From: Chloroflexota bacterium | GTDB lineage: Bacteria > Chloroflexota > Dehalococcoidia > SM23-28-2 > RBG-16-64-32 | Direction: 5' to 3' | NCBI GenBank assembly: GCA_005880055.1 | Contig: VBJS01000148.1 | Location: forward strand, 1-5,214 | DNA length: 5,214 nt | Shown here: positions 4,448-5,214 of the stretch, in pieces | Numbering within the stretch: the stretch's first letter is position 1 | How the letters are laid out: every line of letters begins with the position of its first letter | Translations under genes and position numbers: made by a program | Notes under the pieces: generated by a model | The model's database searches: none | What the model was told of the DNA's origin: nothing | The model's input: the letters and a program-made list of their open reading frames with translations, nothing else

Positions 4448-4755
4448 CTGTGATCGGGTTCGTGGCATTGCTCGTCCTGTCCAGCGGCTTTGAAATTGAC
4501 TCGGTTGCTGATGGCTCTCTCTCCCCGCCCCACGCTATACGTATTTTTTGGTCCGCCGCGTTCATGGTGTTCTTTGGCTCGATGAGCCTCCACTCAATCG
4601 AGTGCCGGTATCTCTTCTTTGCCGACCCGCGGAACTACGCCGAAATGTTGGCAGAGCCGGAATGGAATCCGCGTGAGCTCTGGCTAGATACGTATTGGCA
4701 TCTGCCCTGTCAGATTCTTGCCATCATGCTGCATAGCCGACGGCTGACAACGTGA
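4417..4755 (+). CDS. Membrane protein of unknown family (possibly second half of a frameshifted gene)
   Basis: A 112-residue frame with hydrophobic segments at about 9-25 and 43-58. The soluble C-terminal half is rich in Trp, Tyr and Pro (ADPRNYAEMLAEPEWNPRELWLDTYWH) and does not look like chance translation. The ATG at 4417 has no good ribosome binding site and lies 31 nt inside the previous gene; a GTG at 4450 is a possible alternative. Codons are less G/C-ending than in thrS, as in the preceding frame, so 4178-4755 may share one foreign or less adapted origin. The TGA (4753-4755) is in the same frame as thrS and 18 nt before it. Alternatives: an independent gene, or the C-terminal half of a four-helix protein broken at about 4417-4447. 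Function unknown. Confidence 0.55.
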   Translation: MSASWGSSAITVIGFVALLVLSSGFEIDSVADGSLSPPHAIRIFWSAAFMVFFGSMSLHSIECRYLFFADPRNYAEMLAEPEWNPRELWLDTYWHLPCQILAIMLHSRRLTT

Positions 4756-4773
4756 CGCGGGTTAAGGAGCGCA

Positions 4774-5214
4774 ATGCCTGACTTAAAACAGATGCCAAAA
4801 GAAGAACGGCTCGAACGCATGCGGCACTCCGCCGCGCACATCATGGCCGAGGCCGTGATGGAGATGTTCCCGGACGTCAAGCTCGGAATTGGCCCGCCGA
4901 TTGACACCGGCTTCTACTATGACTTCGAGCTGCCCCGGCCGCTTTCGATGGAGGACCTGCCCGTCATCGAGCAGAAGATGCGAGAGCGGATCGAGTCGAA
5001 TGTGCCGTTCGAGCCGTCGGCGATCTCCAAGGAAGAGGCGCGCAGTCGCTTCGCGGACCAGCCCTACAAGCTCGAGCTGATCGAGGGCATCGAGGACGAG
5101 GAGGTCGGGCTTTATCGGCAGGGCGAGTTCGTCGACCTCTGCCAGGGGCCGCACGTGGAGCGGACGGGCGAAATCGCCCCCTTCAAGCTGATGAGCGTGG
5201 CCGGCGCCTACTGG
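4774..5214 (+). CDS. thrS: Threonine-tRNA ligase, N-terminal part (3' end outside window)
   Basis: The enzyme charges tRNA-Thr with threonine in the cytoplasm. The 147 residues visible form the editing (second additional) domain: HSAAH at 18-22 and CQGPH at 123-127 supply His18, His22, Cys123 and His127, the HxxxH...CxxxH set that marks this domain and removes mischarged serine. GIGPPIDTGFYYDF (38-51) and the closing KLMSVAGAYW (138-147) are also family sequence. The catalytic core and anticodon domain lie beyond the window. The usual N-terminal TGS domain of about 60 residues is absent. An in-frame TGA at 4753-4755 excludes an upstream extension, and AAGGAG (4764-4769) four nt before the ATG supports this start. 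It is the expected target of the threonine T-box at 3392-3640, though four small frames lie between. No promoter of its own is visible. Confidence 0.96.
   Translation, partial: MPDLKQMPKEERLERMRHSAAHIMAEAVMEMFPDVKLGIGPPIDTGFYYDFELPRPLSMEDLPVIEQKMRERIESNVPFEPSAISKEEARSRFADQPYKLELIEGIEDEEVGLYRQGEFVDLCQGPHVERTGEIAPFKLMSVAGAYW

Noticed and set aside
4032..4593. Minus-strand frames opposite the small membrane genes
   Set aside because: They lack start signals and plausible domains, while the plus-strand frames have overlapping starts and stops and clear membrane segments. Because the plus-strand genes at 4178-4755 are themselves uncertain, this rejection is moderately firm only.
4783..5154. Minus-strand frame opposite thrS
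   Set aside because: Antisense shadow of the ThrRS editing domain.

Overview
The window is GC-rich bacterial DNA with short intergenic spaces, tRNA genes that encode their own CCA ends, a transcription-terminating T-box leader and repetitive intergenic elements. T-boxes are known mainly from Bacillota, Actinomycetota, Chloroflexota, Deinococcota and some deltaproteobacteria. Together with the high GC and the type of intergenic repeat, this makes a Chloroflexota (Dehalococcoidia-like) genome my best guess. That assignment is inference, not proof.

Layout. Positions 1-111 hold the last 36 codons of an unrecognised plus-strand gene. Positions 112-708 contain no convincing gene but carry a composite interspersed repeat (two copies, plus one lone half) and a GC-rich palindrome. 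Positions 700-2864 on the minus strand are the ATPase pair of a peptide-type ABC importer (oppD-like then oppF-like), ending at a strong intrinsic terminator. The oppD-like gene starts at a TTG behind a perfect Shine-Dalgarno sequence and lies 75 nt downstream of a tRNA-Lys(CTT)-tRNA-Leu(TAG) pair, with no promoter visible between. The tRNAs and the transporter ATPases may therefore share one transcript that starts near 3128.

Positions 3106-3300 are a divergent control region: one promoter faces left to the tRNA-Lys operon and one faces right to tRNA-Val(GAC). Only about 14 nt beyond the tRNA-Val CCA end begins a complete T-box riboswitch (3392-3640). It has a K-turn, an S-turn, a threonine specifier codon ACC, stem III, the T-box sequence and mutually exclusive antiterminator and terminator helices. 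Then come two to four small membrane-protein genes (about 3718-4755), and finally the 5' part of thrS (4774 onward), cut by the window edge.

How it fits together. The T-box reads threonine tRNA charging, and thrS is its expected target. However, it sits 1.13 kb upstream of thrS, behind a cassette of small, unrecognised membrane-protein genes, and appears to share a transcript with tRNA-Val. The most notable points are this tRNA-Val/T-box/membrane cassette/thrS arrangement and a series of heptanucleotide (period-7) tandem arrays at four gene borders: both sides of the oppF-like gene and both sides of the first small membrane gene.
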